64,000 bases of DNA, from contig CAYJQC010000006.1 in NCBI GenBank assembly GCA_964372215.1, positions 113,848 through 177,847 on the forward strand, read 5' to 3'. The position numbers and the translations under genes were made by a program. The notes below the pieces were generated by a model. It was not told where the DNA came from. It searched no databases and was given only the letters and a program-made list of their open reading frames with translations. Positions 53,737 through 62,851 of the stretch are shown here, one piece after another (the stretch's first letter is position 1; each line of letters starts with the position of its first letter). Source of the stretch: DAIMFL01 sp964372215 (lineage in GTDB: Bacteria; Pseudomonadota; Alphaproteobacteria; Dongiales; Dongiaceae).

Positions 53737-55422
53737 TTACCCCTTCGCCTTCAGCGCCGCCTCGCGGATCTGGCTGAGCGAGGCGCGCGGAGTGAGCGCC
53801 TCCGGATCTAGGCGGATCTCGATCAGGCCGGGCTTGCCCGAGGCCTTCACCCGCTCGAACGCCGGCACGAACTCGGCGGTCGTCTCGACCGTCTCGCCGA
53901 GCGCGCCATAGGCCCGCGCCAGCGCCGCGAAATCCGGATTGACCAGATCGGTGGCGACGGTGCGGCCGGGATACTCGCGCTCCTGGTGCATGCGGATGGT
54001 GCCGTACATGCCGTTGTTCACCACCACGAAGATGACCGGCAGGTTGTACTGCACCGCGGTCGCCAGCTCCTGGCCGTTCATCATGTAGCAGCCGTCGCCG
54101 TTCCACGAGATCACCATGCGTTCCGGGCATGCCGCCTTGGCGGCGATCGCGGCCGGCACGCCATAGCCCATGGCGCCGCTGGTCGGCGCCAGCTGGGTGC
54201 GGAACCTGCGATAGCGGAAGAAGCGGTGCAGCCAGACCGTGTAGTTGCCGGCGCCGTTGGTCAGGATCGCGTCTTCCGGCAGGTGCTCGTCGAGCCAGGC
54301 GGCGATCTCGCCCATCTGCACGCGGCCCGGCACCTTGGGCGGGCGTATGTTGTCGAGATAGTCGGCGCGCGCCGACTCGCGCCAGGCCCGCCAGGCATCG
54401 GGCCGCACCGGCGCCAGGGCCCGGGCGGCGGCGGCGAACTCCGCCATCCCGGCATTGATCGGCAGCTCGGCCTGGTAGACCCGCCCCAATTCCTCCGCAC
54501 CGCCATGGACATGGACCAGCGGCTGGTCGGGCTTCGGCAGCTTCACCAGGGTGTAGCCGCTGGTGGTCATCTCGCCGAGCCTGGCGCCGACGACGATGAG
54601 CAGGTCGCTCGTCTTGATGCGCTGGGCCAGCGCCGGGTTGATGCCGATGCCGACATCGCCGGCATAGTTGGGGTGGCGGTTGTCGAACAGGTCCTGGCAG
54701 CGGAACGAGCAGCCGACGGGGAGCTCGTTGGCCTCGATGAAGGCCTTGATGTCGTCGACCGCCGCGGCCGACCAGCCGCCGCCGCCGAGGATCACGAACG
54801 GCCGCGCCGCGCCGGCCAGCATCGAGCGCAGGCGCGCCATGTCGGCCGGGCCGGGATGCGGCCGCACGGTCTTGAAGGGCCCGGCATCGGCGACCTCGAC
54901 CACCTCGGTCAGCATGTCCTCGGGCAGCGCGATCACCACCGGGCCGGGCCGGCCGGCGACGGCGCGATGGAAGGCCTGGCTGACCAGCTCGGGGATGCGC
55001 GCGGCGTCGTCGATCTGCGCCACCCACTTGGCGAGCGGGCCGAACATGCGGCGATAGTCGACCTCCTGGAACGCCTCGCGCTCGACCTGGTCGCCGGCGA
55101 CCTGGCCGACGAACAGGATCATCGGGGTCGAATCCTGGAACGCGGTATGGACGCCGATCGAGGCGTTGGTGGCGCCGGGACCCCGGGTCACGAAGCAGAT
55201 GCCGGGCTTGCCGGTCAGCTTGCCGTAGGCCTCGGCCATGTTGGCGGCGCCGCCTTCCTGCCGGCAGGTGACGAGGCGGATCGAGTTGCGCGCCTCGTAC
55301 AGGCCGTCGAGCACCGCCAGGTAGCTTTCGCCGGGCACGCAGAAGGCGAGATCGACGCCGTGGATCTTGAGCTGGTCGACCAGGATCTGGCCGCCGCTGC
55401 GCGGGCCGGGGGGCGTGGTCAT
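53737..55422 (-). CDS. thiamine-diphosphate-dependent enzyme, acetolactate synthase-like
   Basis: The start at 55422 (second of two adjacent ATGs) gives the better spacing to an AGAGGA site. The 561-residue protein has the usual three domains. The N-terminal PYR domain has the activating Glu in TCRQEGGAANMAEAYG, followed by FVTRGPGATNASIG. A central domain follows. The TPP/Mg motif is WNGDGCYMMNGQELATA with the NN end in VVNNGMYG. Without a regulatory subunit gene nearby, a benzoylformate decarboxylase or sulfoacetaldehyde-type role is as possible as acetolactate synthesis. It follows betC by 37 nt, same strand. Confidence 0.88.
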   Translation of the reverse strand: MTTPPGPRSGGQILVDQLKIHGVDLAFCVPGESYLAVLDGLYEARNSIRLVTCRQEGGAANMAEAYGKLTGKPGICFVTRGPGATNASIGVHTAFQDSTPMILFVGQVAGDQVEREAFQEVDYRRMFGPLAKWVAQIDDAARIPELVSQAFHRAVAGRPGPVVIALPEDMLTEVVEVADAGPFKTVRPHPGPADMARLRSMLAGAARPFVILGGGGWSAAAVDDIKAFIEANELPVGCSFRCQDLFDNRHPNYAGDVGIGINPALAQRIKTSDLLIVVGARLGEMTTSGYTLVKLPKPDQPLVHVHGGAEELGRVYQAELPINAGMAEFAAAARALAPVRPDAWRAWRESARADYLDNIRPPKVPGRVQMGEIAAWLDEHLPEDAILTNGAGNYTVWLHRFFRYRRFRTQLAPTSGAMGYGVPAAIAAKAACPERMVISWNGDGCYMMNGQELATAVQYNLPVIFVVVNNGMYGTIRMHQEREYPGRTVATDLVNPDFAALARAYGALGETVETTAEFVPAFERVKASGKPGLIEIRLDPEALTPRASLSQIREAALKAKG

Positions 55423-55459
55423 CATGTCCTCTTGGTCTGGAGCGGTCGCGGAATCGGCC

Positions 55460-57016
55460 TCAGCCGGGAAAGTCGGGCTTGCGGTCGGGCACGAAGGGCA
55501 GGCGCGCCCGGCCCTTGGCCACGTCCTCGTCGATGCCGACATTGCGCACATACATCATCGAGGCGTCGCGCCGGGGCTGCCAGTCCCAGGGCGTGTAGCG
55601 GCCCTTGAGCAGCACGTCGTGGATGAACAGCCGGCGGTTCTGGCTCTCGATCACCTGGCGCTTCAGCTTCTGGTAGTCCCAGCGCCGGTGCAGCTCGGCG
55701 GTCATCGCGGCGACCGTCGTCTTGTGCGCCGGCTTGTGCGCGAGATCGTCGAGCTCGTCCGGGTCTGCGGCGAGATCGAACAGCATGGCGCCATCGGTCT
55801 CGCCATAGACCAGCTTCCTGCTGCCCTGCTTCAGCATCAGGATCGGATCGAGCGCGCCCTCGGCCAGGTACTCCGACATCACCGTGTCGTTCCACCCGTC
55901 GGAATCGCCGTGGATCAGCGGCACCAGGCTGTTGCCGTCGATGGGATCGACCAGCTCCGGCATGTGGTCGTCGGTGGCGAAGTCGAGCAGCGTCGGCAGG
56001 AGGTCCACCAGCGACACGCTCCCGGGCACCCGGCGCGGCCCGAACAGCTTGGGCGCGTGGATGATCAGCGGAACCCGCGAAGACCACTCGTAGAAGCTCA
56101 TCTTGTACCACATGCCGCGCTCGCCCAGCATCTCGCCGTGGTCGCCGGTGAACACGATGATGGTGTCGTCGGCCAGGCCGGCGCGGTGCAGCGCCGTCTC
56201 GAGGCGGCCCACGAGATCGTCGACATAGGAGATCATGCCGTAATAGGCGTGGCGCGCGGTCCGGATCACCTGCTCGGTCACGTCGTAGCGATGCACGCTG
56301 TCCATGAAATGCAGCCGCCGGGCATGGGGGTCGAGCTTGTCGACCGGGATCGCCCCGACCTTGGGCATGTCGATACGCGCGTGGTCGTAGCGCTCCCAAT
56401 GCTCGGGCAGGCAGGTGAACGGGTCGTGCGGATGGGTGAAGGAGACGCACAGGAAGAACGGCCGGTCGTCGGGGTCGCGCGCCAGGTCGTAGATCTTGCG
56501 CACCGCCTGGTTGGCGGTGTCGTCGTCGAAATCGATCTGCAGGCTGCGCTGGCAGGTGCCGGCCTCCATCACGCTCTGCATGTGGTGCGACCAGGAATAC
56601 GCGAGCTTCTGGTTGGCCCAGTCCGGGGTCCAGCCGAAATCCGCCGGATAGATGTCGGTGGTCAGCCGGTCCTCGAAGCCGTGCAGCTGGTCGGCGCCGA
56701 CGAAATGCATCTTGCCGGCGAGGCAGGTCTGGTAGCCGGCGCCGCGCAGGTAGTGCATGAGCGTCGGCACCGAGGACGGCAGCTCGGCGGCGTTGTCGAA
56801 GGCGCCGATGCGCGAGGGCAGCTGCCCCGACAGCAGCGAGAAGCGCGACGGAGCGCAGATCGGGAAGTTGCAATAGGCGTTCTCGAACACCACGCCGTAC
56901 TCGGCCAGGGAATCCAGCCGCGGCGTGCGGGTGACCTTGTGGCCATAGGCGGCGAGCGCCGGCGCCGCCATCTGGTCCGCCATCACGAACAGGATATTCG
57001 GCCGCTTGCGTGCCAT
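55460..57016 (-). CDS. betC: choline-sulfatase
   Basis: The 518-residue protein is a type I sulfatase. The start MARKRPNILFVMADQ includes the metal-binding Asp; CAPSRFSLLSG (54-64) is the formylglycine-forming motif, with Cys54 to be converted. HPHDPF and TGDHGEMLGERGMWYK supply further metal ligands. The last 60 residues (RRLFIHDVLLKGRYTPWDWQ) fit choline-sulfatase, which splits choline-O-sulfate to choline and sulfate. A GGGGAGA site precedes ATG 57016. betA and betB are not in the window. It is followed closely by the TPP-enzyme gene. Confidence 0.9.
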   Translation of the reverse strand: MARKRPNILFVMADQMAAPALAAYGHKVTRTPRLDSLAEYGVVFENAYCNFPICAPSRFSLLSGQLPSRIGAFDNAAELPSSVPTLMHYLRGAGYQTCLAGKMHFVGADQLHGFEDRLTTDIYPADFGWTPDWANQKLAYSWSHHMQSVMEAGTCQRSLQIDFDDDTANQAVRKIYDLARDPDDRPFFLCVSFTHPHDPFTCLPEHWERYDHARIDMPKVGAIPVDKLDPHARRLHFMDSVHRYDVTEQVIRTARHAYYGMISYVDDLVGRLETALHRAGLADDTIIVFTGDHGEMLGERGMWYKMSFYEWSSRVPLIIHAPKLFGPRRVPGSVSLVDLLPTLLDFATDDHMPELVDPIDGNSLVPLIHGDSDGWNDTVMSEYLAEGALDPILMLKQGSRKLVYGETDGAMLFDLAADPDELDDLAHKPAHKTTVAAMTAELHRRWDYQKLKRQVIESQNRRLFIHDVLLKGRYTPWDWQPRRDASMMYVRNVGIDEDVAKGRARLPFVPDRKPDFPG

Positions 57017-57043
57017 TGGGCGTCTCCCCGTTTTTTGTCAGGC

Positions 57044-57140
57044 ACCCTCACCCGGCTCGCCTGCGCTCGCCACCCTCTCCCGCGCAAGCGGGAAAGGGGA
57101 GGGGCCCACGGGCCGCGAGGTCCGTGGGAGGGGTGAGGGT
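57044..57140. repeat. intergenic repeat with ACCCTCACCC / GGGTGAGGGT ends
   Basis: The ends ACCCTCACCC (57044-57053) and GGGTGAGGGT (57131-57140) are perfect inverses, and internal stems CTCTCCCGC/GCGGGA and CCCACGG/CCGTGGG are present. The composition, C-rich then G-rich, is typical of intergenic repeats in high-GC Alphaproteobacteria. A shorter relative with the same flavour is at 63883-63905. It lies just upstream of the choline-sulfatase start. Confidence 0.7.
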
Positions 57141-57242
57141 TGGCTCCGGATCGGCTCCGGGACATGGCCGGGAGACTAGCGGATCGGGCCGGTCCGCCTC
57201 CAGCGAAAGCGACACGAATTGGCGGCCCGCCGGCCGCCGGGC

Positions 57243-57788
57243 TCAGGCCGCGGCGCGCTTTTGCTTCGGGCGCCAGCGGTGGAGCGCGCCGACCACGCCC
57301 TCGAGCGCGCCGGGCTGCAGCTCGGCCGCCAGCACCCGCTCCGGCGCCTCCTGGGTCATGAAGATGCCGCGGGGGCCGGCCGGCGAGAAGCCGAAGCGGC
57401 CGTAATAGGCGAGGTCGCCGACCAACACCACCACCCGGTGGCCGGCCGCCTCGGCCATCGCCAGGCTGCAGCGCATCAGGGCGGCGCCGACCCCGGTGCC
57501 GCGCCGTGCCGGCTGGATCGCGAGCGGCCCCAGCAGCAGGGCCGGGGTCGCCATCTGGCCGATGGTGACCGGCCAGTAGCGGATGCCGCCGACGATCGTG
57601 GGGCTGCCAGGATCGCGCGCCACCAGGCACAATGCGTCGACCCGGGCCACGTTGCGGCGGAAATGATAGGAGCGCTTGGCCAGCCGGTCGGAACCGAAGG
57701 AGCGGTCGAGCAGGGCTTCGATCTCGGGCGTGTCGGCGGCAGATTCGAAGGTCAGGTCAAGCATCGGGACACTCGCGGGGCTGGTCAT
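57243..57788 (-). CDS. GNAT-family N-acetyltransferase (YhbS-like)
   Basis: The ATG at 57788 gives 181 residues; the extension upstream looks non-coding. The protein has the GNAT core: ILGGIRYWPVTIG-like strand (VGGIRYWPVTIG), LLLGPLAIQPARRGTGVGAALM with the acetyl-CoA pyrophosphate loop RRGTGVG, and LVGDLAYYGRFGFSPAGPRG, the YhbS-type end. The substrate is unknown. The following 233 nt to 58021 are non-coding. Confidence 0.85.
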   Translation of the reverse strand: MTSPASVPMLDLTFESAADTPEIEALLDRSFGSDRLAKRSYHFRRNVARVDALCLVARDPGSPTIVGGIRYWPVTIGQMATPALLLGPLAIQPARRGTGVGAALMRCSLAMAEAAGHRVVVLVGDLAYYGRFGFSPAGPRGIFMTQEAPERVLAAELQPGALEGVVGALHRWRPKQKRAAA

Positions 57789-58021
57789 GACGGGACGCCG
57801 GCCGGCGCGGAACGCTTGGCTGCCGTCGTGACCCCCGGTATCCTGCGGATGCTTGGAGGAAGTTCGTTCAGGGCAGACGCCAGCCGACCGTGCCGTCGAG
57901 AAACGGCTCAGGGCGTCGTCGTCGCAGTCGCAAATGCCGCGCAATGCCCATGCGGGTCGGGTCTCCTCTGAGGGGCGAGAACTAGCAGATTCAGGGTAGT
58001 TGTCAAGGGATTAGGAGGTGT

Positions 58022-59440
58022 CTACACCGCCGGCCGCTTCTCCGCCCAGGGCATGGCCGCCTCGAGCGCGGCGCCGACGCGCAAGGCGGTGAGGTCGTCG
58101 AACCTGCGGCCGACGATCTGCAGGCCGATCGGCAGGCCGGCCTTGTCGAAGCCGCAGGGCACGCTGAAGGCCGGGCAGGGGCTGACGAAGTTGAACACGG
58201 ATGTCATGTCGAGGCCGCGATACCTGCCGTCCGCGTCGAGCTTGCCGTACTCGACATTGCGGTCGCCGACGCCGGGCGCGGTCATCGCCATGGTCGGGCA
58301 CAGCATGGCGTCGTAGCGCGACAGGATCGGCGACAGTTTCTTCCACTGCTCGGTGCGCGCGAACTCGATGCGCTTGAAGTCGACCGCGTTCATGGCGAGG
58401 CCGCTCTCCATCAGCCGCCGCACGTTGGGGTCGAGCTGGTCGCGATGGCTCGCCAAGGTATGGCCGAAGAAGGCGGCGAGATAGACGCCCCAATGCTCGA
58501 TCCAGCGGTCGTTGAGCCGCCAGTCCCAGCCGAGCTCGACCTCCTCGACCGTCGCGCCGGCGGCGGCCAGCGCCTCGGCCGCGGCGCGCACCGCCGCCTC
58601 GACCTCCGGATCCACCCAGGCATAGCCGAGGTCGAGGGAGAGGGCGAGGCGCAGGCCGCGGGCGTCGGCCGGCACCGGGATCTTCACGTCGAGCGCCGGC
58701 TTCAGGGACTGGATGTCGCGCTCGTCCGGCCCCTGGGTGATGCTGAGGAACAGCGCCACGTCGGAGACGGTGCGGGCCAGCGGCCCGAAATGGGAGAGCT
58801 GGTCGAACTGGCTCGGCAGGATGGTGAAGGGAATCCGACCGAACGAAGGCTTCAGCCCGGCGATCCCGCAGAACGAGGCGGGGATCCGGACCGAGCCGCC
58901 CATGTCCGAGCCCTCGGCCAGCGCCACGCAGCCCGAAGCCACCGCCGCGCCCGAGCCGCCGGAGGAGCCGCCGGGGGTCTTGGCCGGGTTCCAGGGGTTG
59001 CGGGTGAAGCCCCAGAGCGGGCTGTCGGTGAAGCTGGAATAGGCGAATTCCGGGGTCGTGGTCTTGCCGACCATGATGCCGCCGGCGCCGTCGAGCGCCT
59101 CGACGATCGGGGCGTCGTGGTCCGGCACCCAGGTCTCGTAGGCCTTGGAGCCGAGCGTGGTGCGCTTGCCCCGGGTCGGCGTCAGGTCCTTGATGGCGAA
59201 CGGCACGCCGTGCAGGGGCCCGAGCGGCTGGCCGCGCATCACCGCCGCCTCGGCGGCCTCGGCCAGTTCCAGCGCCTCTTGCGGGTACACGAAGCAGAAG
59301 CAGTTGAGGGTCGGGTTCACCGCCTCGATCCGCGCCAGGGTGTTGCGCATCAGCTCGACCGGCGAGAGTTTCTTGGTGGCGACGAGCCGCGCCAGCTCGG
59401 TGGCCGGCGTGTAGCAGAGATCGAGATCGATGGTGGACAT
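58022..59440 (-). CDS. amidase-signature family hydrolase
   Basis: The start is ATG 59440. The 472-residue protein has the amidase signature: catalytic Lys84 in PFAIKD, cis-Ser159 in TPGGSSGGSGAAVASG, and the nucleophile Ser183 in GSDMGGSVRIPA, 24 residues from the cis-Ser as in other family members. FNFVSPCPAFSVPCGF near the end is typical. It hydrolyses a C-N amide, but the substrate cannot be told, and no GatB/GatC genes are nearby to suggest Glu-tRNA(Gln) amidotransferase. Confidence 0.93.
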   Translation of the reverse strand: MSTIDLDLCYTPATELARLVATKKLSPVELMRNTLARIEAVNPTLNCFCFVYPQEALELAEAAEAAVMRGQPLGPLHGVPFAIKDLTPTRGKRTTLGSKAYETWVPDHDAPIVEALDGAGGIMVGKTTTPEFAYSSFTDSPLWGFTRNPWNPAKTPGGSSGGSGAAVASGCVALAEGSDMGGSVRIPASFCGIAGLKPSFGRIPFTILPSQFDQLSHFGPLARTVSDVALFLSITQGPDERDIQSLKPALDVKIPVPADARGLRLALSLDLGYAWVDPEVEAAVRAAAEALAAAGATVEEVELGWDWRLNDRWIEHWGVYLAAFFGHTLASHRDQLDPNVRRLMESGLAMNAVDFKRIEFARTEQWKKLSPILSRYDAMLCPTMAMTAPGVGDRNVEYGKLDADGRYRGLDMTSVFNFVSPCPAFSVPCGFDKAGLPIGLQIVGRRFDDLTALRVGAALEAAMPWAEKRPAV

Positions 59441-59565
59441 GGCGCTCCCCGTAAAATGGCGGACATCCTGCGGGGACCATGGGCGGCGCGTCAATCCACC
59501 GGCTTGCGCGGCGGCACTCCAGACGACAGCATCGGACGCCTGTGGTGCCAAAAGGGAAATGGACC

Positions 59566-59865
59566 ATGATCCTCGAAATCGCCGTTCTCGACGTGAAGCC
59601 CGGCGAAGCCGGCGATTTCGAGGCCGCGTTCGCCACCGCCCGGCCGCTCGTCGCCGCGACGCCGGGGTTCCTCGGGCTCGAGCTCCGGCGCTGCGTCGAG
59701 CAGCTCGACCGCTACCTGCTGCTGGTGCGCTGGGAAACGCTGGAGGCCCACACCGAAGACTTCCGCGGCTCCGAGCGCTACGCCGAATGGCGCCGCCTGC
59801 TGCACCATTTCTACGACCCGTTCCCCACCGTCGAGCACTACGGCGAGATGATCGTCGAGGCGTGA
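59566..59865 (+). CDS. antibiotic biosynthesis monooxygenase (ABM) domain protein
   Basis: ATG 59566 opens a 99-residue ABM-fold protein. MILEIAVLDVKPGEAGDFEA is the first strand and helix, then TPGFLGLELRRCVEQLDRYL and LLLVRWETLEAHTEDFRGSE with HF and YG pairs later. Such proteins are small dimeric ferredoxin-like proteins, some being haem- or quinol-related monooxygenases, many of unknown role. It is divergent from the amidase gene with a 125-nt spacer. Confidence 0.85.
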   Translation: MILEIAVLDVKPGEAGDFEAAFATARPLVAATPGFLGLELRRCVEQLDRYLLLVRWETLEAHTEDFRGSERYAEWRRLLHHFYDPFPTVEHYGEMIVEA

Positions 59866-59901
59866 GCGACAAGGGTTTGGGCTAGCCGCTCTGGCTACTG
59901 C

Positions 59902-60351
59902 CTAGGACTGCGGGACCGTGAAGCACTCGATGCCGAGGTCGAGCCCAAGTTCGGCCAGCTTCGACAGCACTTCGTGCGGAACGGTGTCTCCGAAATAGCC
60001 GTCGCCGAGGAACTGAATGATGAGGCCGGCGCGCCCGCCGCTGGCGCGCAATTGGTCGAGGAATGCCTTATGCGGCACGATCAGGGCCAGCAGTTCCCCC
60101 AGCCCGTCCACAAACCACTGGTCTGTCACTTGGTGACGGACGGAGTAGCGCCAACGCGTGTCCGGATAGGTGCCGGGCAGGGGCGTGCCCCTGGGCGTGG
60201 CTCGGCGATCGCCGACCCGATGCGTGACCATGGGCTCGAGCCGCAGCGCCGCTGATATTTCGGCCGGGTCCAGGCTCGGGTGAACGATGAACAGCTGGAC
60301 GTCAAAACGCCGGTCAGGGGCCACGACATCGACAGCTTCGTCAATTGGCAC
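59902..60351 (-). CDS. DUF4279-like protein
   Basis: The start is GTG 60351, directly adjacent to the stop TAG of the upstream gene. The 149-residue protein contains FIVHPSLDPAEISAALRLEP, the opening I associate with DUF4279, then THRVGDRRATPRGTPLPGTY and WFVDGLGELLALIVPHKAFL, and a C-terminal GLIIQFLGDGYFGD. The family is of unknown function. The zero-gap junction implies co-translation with the 114-residue gene before it. Confidence 0.7.
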   Translation of the reverse strand: MPIDEAVDVVAPDRRFDVQLFIVHPSLDPAEISAALRLEPMVTHRVGDRRATPRGTPLPGTYPDTRWRYSVRHQVTDQWFVDGLGELLALIVPHKAFLDQLRASGGRAGLIIQFLGDGYFGDTVPHEVLSKLAELGLDLGIECFTVPQS

Positions 60352-60696
60352 CTAGTGATGCCCGCTCTTGCGCAGCAGCTCGTCGGCGAGGCCGGTCTCG
60401 TAGACAAGGCCCTCGGCGGTCATGGTCGCCGATTCCGGGAAGCTGGTCCGCACCAGACCCTTGCGTTCCAGCACCGTCCAGACCGCGCCGTTGTTGAGGC
60501 CGGTGGCGTCGCGCGCGCTGACCAGCGCGTCGCCGAGATGGAAATGATCGCCATGGGCGTGCGGCAGCTGCACGATCTCACGCTCGCCCTCGGCGGCGCC
60601 GGGCTTGCTGAAGCCCTCCAGATGGGCGATCGCCTGTAGCAGGGTCAGGGTCTTGAGCTGCAGCGGGTTGAGGTTCAGCGGGTTCTTCTTGGACAT
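60352..60696 (-). CDS. conserved-looking small protein, possible winged-helix, unrecognised
   Basis: The 114-residue frame begins MSKKNPLNLNPLQLKTLTLL and has HAHGDHFHLGDALVSARDAT and GLNNGAVWTVLERKGLV, which could be the recognition helix region of a winged-helix fold; the His-rich HAHGDHFH could bind a metal. I do not recognise the family. Start and stop fit a two-gene unit with the DUF4279-like gene. Upstream is a palindromic repeat. Confidence 0.65.
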   Translation of the reverse strand: MSKKNPLNLNPLQLKTLTLLQAIAHLEGFSKPGAAEGEREIVQLPHAHGDHFHLGDALVSARDATGLNNGAVWTVLERKGLVRTSFPESATMTAEGLVYETGLADELLRKSGHH

Positions 60697-60721
60697 GGGT
60701 CGACGGTCTTTCCGTATGGCC

Positions 60722-60797
60722 CCTCATGCTTCGACAGGCTCAGCATGAGGACTGCAAGAGTGAATGGGCCTCACCCTGAGCTTGTCGAAGGGTGAGG
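60722..60797. repeat. paired intergenic palindromes of the CTTCGACAGGCTCAG type
   Basis: Two 29-nt palindromes lie in inverted order. The first (60722-60750) opens CCTCATGCTTCGACAGG, the second (60769-60797) closes with GTCGAAGGGTGAGG, and CTTCGACAGGCTCAG is nearly the inverse of CTGAGCTTGTCGAAG. Each can form a stem by itself. This is a dispersed element known from many high-GC Proteobacteria. It separates the small-protein pair from the YajQ gene. Confidence 0.8.
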
Positions 60798-60807
60798 CTG
60801 CCGGGAC

Positions 60808-61293
60808 TCAGTCCCTGAAGTTCACGTATTGCAGGGGCTGCTCGATCTTGAGCCCCTTGACCAGGGCGATCGCGTCCTGCAAGTCGTCGCGCTTCTTGCC
60901 GGAGATGCGCAGCTCGTCGCCCTGGATCGAGGCCTGGACCTTCAGCTTGGCGTCCTTGATCGCCTTGACGATCTTCTTGGCGAGCGCCTGGTCGAGGCCC
61001 TGCTTGACGTTGACCACCTGGCGCACGCTGTTGCCCGAGGCCTTCTCGACCTCCTTGAACTCGAGCGCGCCGGCGTCGAGCTTGCGCCGGGTCATGTAGG
61101 TCTTCAGCAGCTCGTGCATCTGCTTCAGCTTGAGGTCGTCGTCGGCCAGGAGGGTGAGGGCGTTGTCCTTGCGCTCGATCGAGCATTTGGCGCCCTTGAA
61201 GTCGAAACGGGTCTCGATCTCGCGGCGCATGCCGGCGAGGGCGTTGTCGACCTCGGTGATCTCGGTCTTGGAGACGACGTCGAAGGAGGGCAT
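60808..61293 (-). CDS. YajQ family nucleotide-binding protein
   Basis: The 161-residue protein is a full-length YajQ/UPF0234 member: MPSFDVVSKTEITEVDNAL at the start, RFDFKGAKCSIERKDNALTL and the C-terminal ISGKKRDDLQDAIALVKGL and PLQYVNFRD. Relatives bind nucleotides; a Xanthomonas member was reported to bind cyclic di-GMP. A start codon is clear at 61293 though the frame stays open upstream into the MATE gene's end. It is 44 nt after the MATE gene on the same strand. Confidence 0.93.
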   Translation of the reverse strand: MPSFDVVSKTEITEVDNALAGMRREIETRFDFKGAKCSIERKDNALTLLADDDLKLKQMHELLKTYMTRRKLDAGALEFKEVEKASGNSVRQVVNVKQGLDQALAKKIVKAIKDAKLKVQASIQGDELRISGKKRDDLQDAIALVKGLKIEQPLQYVNFRD

Positions 61294-61337
61294 CGGCAGG
61301 TACTCCCGGGCTCGTGCGGCGGCGCCGGCAACCCGGC

Positions 61338-62687
61338 TCAGAGCCGTTCGGCCAGGCTGCGCGCCAGTCGCGGGTAGAAATAGCCGAGCGCGGCCGCCCG
61401 CACCACCATGAACAGGGTGAAGGCCAGCCACAGGCCGTGATTCCCGAATGCCGGGATCAGCAGCCAGGCCGCCGCCAGATAGACGGCCAGGGAGGCGATC
61501 ATGGCATTCCTGAGATCCGGCCCCCTGGTCGCGCCGATGAAGATGCCGTCGAGCTGGAAGCTCCAGACCGAGACCAGCGGCAGGGTGGCGAGCCAGGGCA
61601 GGAAGGCGGCGGTGCCGGCGCGCACCTCCGGCAGGTCGGTGAATAGGCCGACAATCGCCGGCCCAGCCAGGCCGTAGAGCGCGGCGAAGCCGAGCGCCAA
61701 GCCGGCCGCCCAGACCGTCGTGGTGCGCACGGTCTCGTCGAACAGCCGGCGACTGCGGGCGCCGACCGCCTCGCCGACCAGGGTTTCGGCGGCATGGGCG
61801 AAGCCGTCCAGGCCATAGGCCATGAAGGTCTGGAAATGCATGAGGATGGCGTTGGCGGCCAGCACCGCATCGCCCATGCGCGCGCCCTGGGCGGTGAAAT
61901 GGGCGAACGCGAACAGCAGGCACACCGTGCGCACGAAGATGTCGCCGTTGATGCGGACCAGGCCGAGCATGCGCCCGCGGTCGAGCACCGCGGCACGCCG
62001 CCAGCGCCCGGGCTCGCGGGCGAGCGCGCGCAGCACCAGGGCCAGCCCGGAAGCGGCGGCGGCGTACTCGGCGATCACGGTCGCCGCCGCCACGCCCTCG
62101 ACGCCCCAGCCGAGCCCCAGCACGAACCAGACATCGAGGGCGATGTTGGCCGCGTTGGTGAAGATCTGCAGCGCCATGGCGGCGCCGGCGCGCTGCACGC
62201 CGAGCAGCCAGCCCAGGATCACGTAGTTGCCGAGGGTCGCCGGCGCGCTCCAGATCCGGATCGCGAAGTATTGCCCGGCCAGGCCCTCGACCCCCGGGCT
62301 CGCCTCCATCAGCGGCAGGGAGAGGGCGGCGATCGGCGCCTGCAGCGCGACCAGCGGCAGCGCGATGGCGCCGGCGATCAGCCCGGCGCGGGCGAGCAGC
62401 GCGCGCAGCTCGTCGCCGTCGCGCGCGCCATAGGCCTGGGCCACGAAGCCGGTCGTCCCCATGCGCAGGAAGCCGAACGCCCAGTAGATGAAGCTGAAGA
62501 TCACCGCGGCGACCGCGACCGCGCCCATGAAGGCCGGATCGGGCAGCCGCCCGACCACCGCGGTATCGACCGCGCCCAGCAGCGGCACGGTGACGTTGGA
62601 GACGATGATCGGACCGGCGATGCGCCAGACCCGGGCGTGGGGCCCGCGGACGCGGGGCGGCGGCCCGGCGGCTTCTGGCGCGGTCAT
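61338..62687 (-). CDS. MATE family efflux transporter (DinF-like)
   Basis: ATG 62687 gives 449 residues; the open frame extends upstream into the intergenic region but loses family similarity. The protein has twelve hydrophobic segments in two halves, with RIAGPIIVSNVTVPLLGAVD and FGFLRMGTTGFVAQAYGARD at the start, and LGWLLGVQRAGAAMALQIFT and NAILMHFQTFMAYGLDGFAH as DinF-type motifs. It would extrude a drug or organic cation using a Na+ or H+ gradient. It is divergent from the DgcN-like gene. Confidence 0.92.
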   Translation of the reverse strand: MTAPEAAGPPPRVRGPHARVWRIAGPIIVSNVTVPLLGAVDTAVVGRLPDPAFMGAVAVAAVIFSFIYWAFGFLRMGTTGFVAQAYGARDGDELRALLARAGLIAGAIALPLVALQAPIAALSLPLMEASPGVEGLAGQYFAIRIWSAPATLGNYVILGWLLGVQRAGAAMALQIFTNAANIALDVWFVLGLGWGVEGVAAATVIAEYAAAASGLALVLRALAREPGRWRRAAVLDRGRMLGLVRINGDIFVRTVCLLFAFAHFTAQGARMGDAVLAANAILMHFQTFMAYGLDGFAHAAETLVGEAVGARSRRLFDETVRTTTVWAAGLALGFAALYGLAGPAIVGLFTDLPEVRAGTAAFLPWLATLPLVSVWSFQLDGIFIGATRGPDLRNAMIASLAVYLAAAWLLIPAFGNHGLWLAFTLFMVVRAAALGYFYPRLARSLAERL

Positions 62688-62851
62688 GGCGGAAGACTCC
62701 GACGGGGCGGTGTTGGGCGGGACGCGACTATATCCGTCGCCTGCGCGCCGCGCCAAGCCGTAGGAATCGCCGGACGGCCTGATATGATGCGGCCCCCGAA
62801 AGGGGCGCCAGCCTGATCCCCGCGACATTCCAGAGCGCCGCAGAGACCGCC

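Noticed and set aside
53986..57136. Two long plus-strand frames opposite the TPP enzyme and choline-sulfatase genes
   Set aside because: Both are antisense shadows of genes with complete active-site motifs.
61294..61923. N-terminal extension of the YajQ frame
   Set aside because: It runs into the MATE gene and has no homology-like character; the YajQ start at 61293 is unmistakable.
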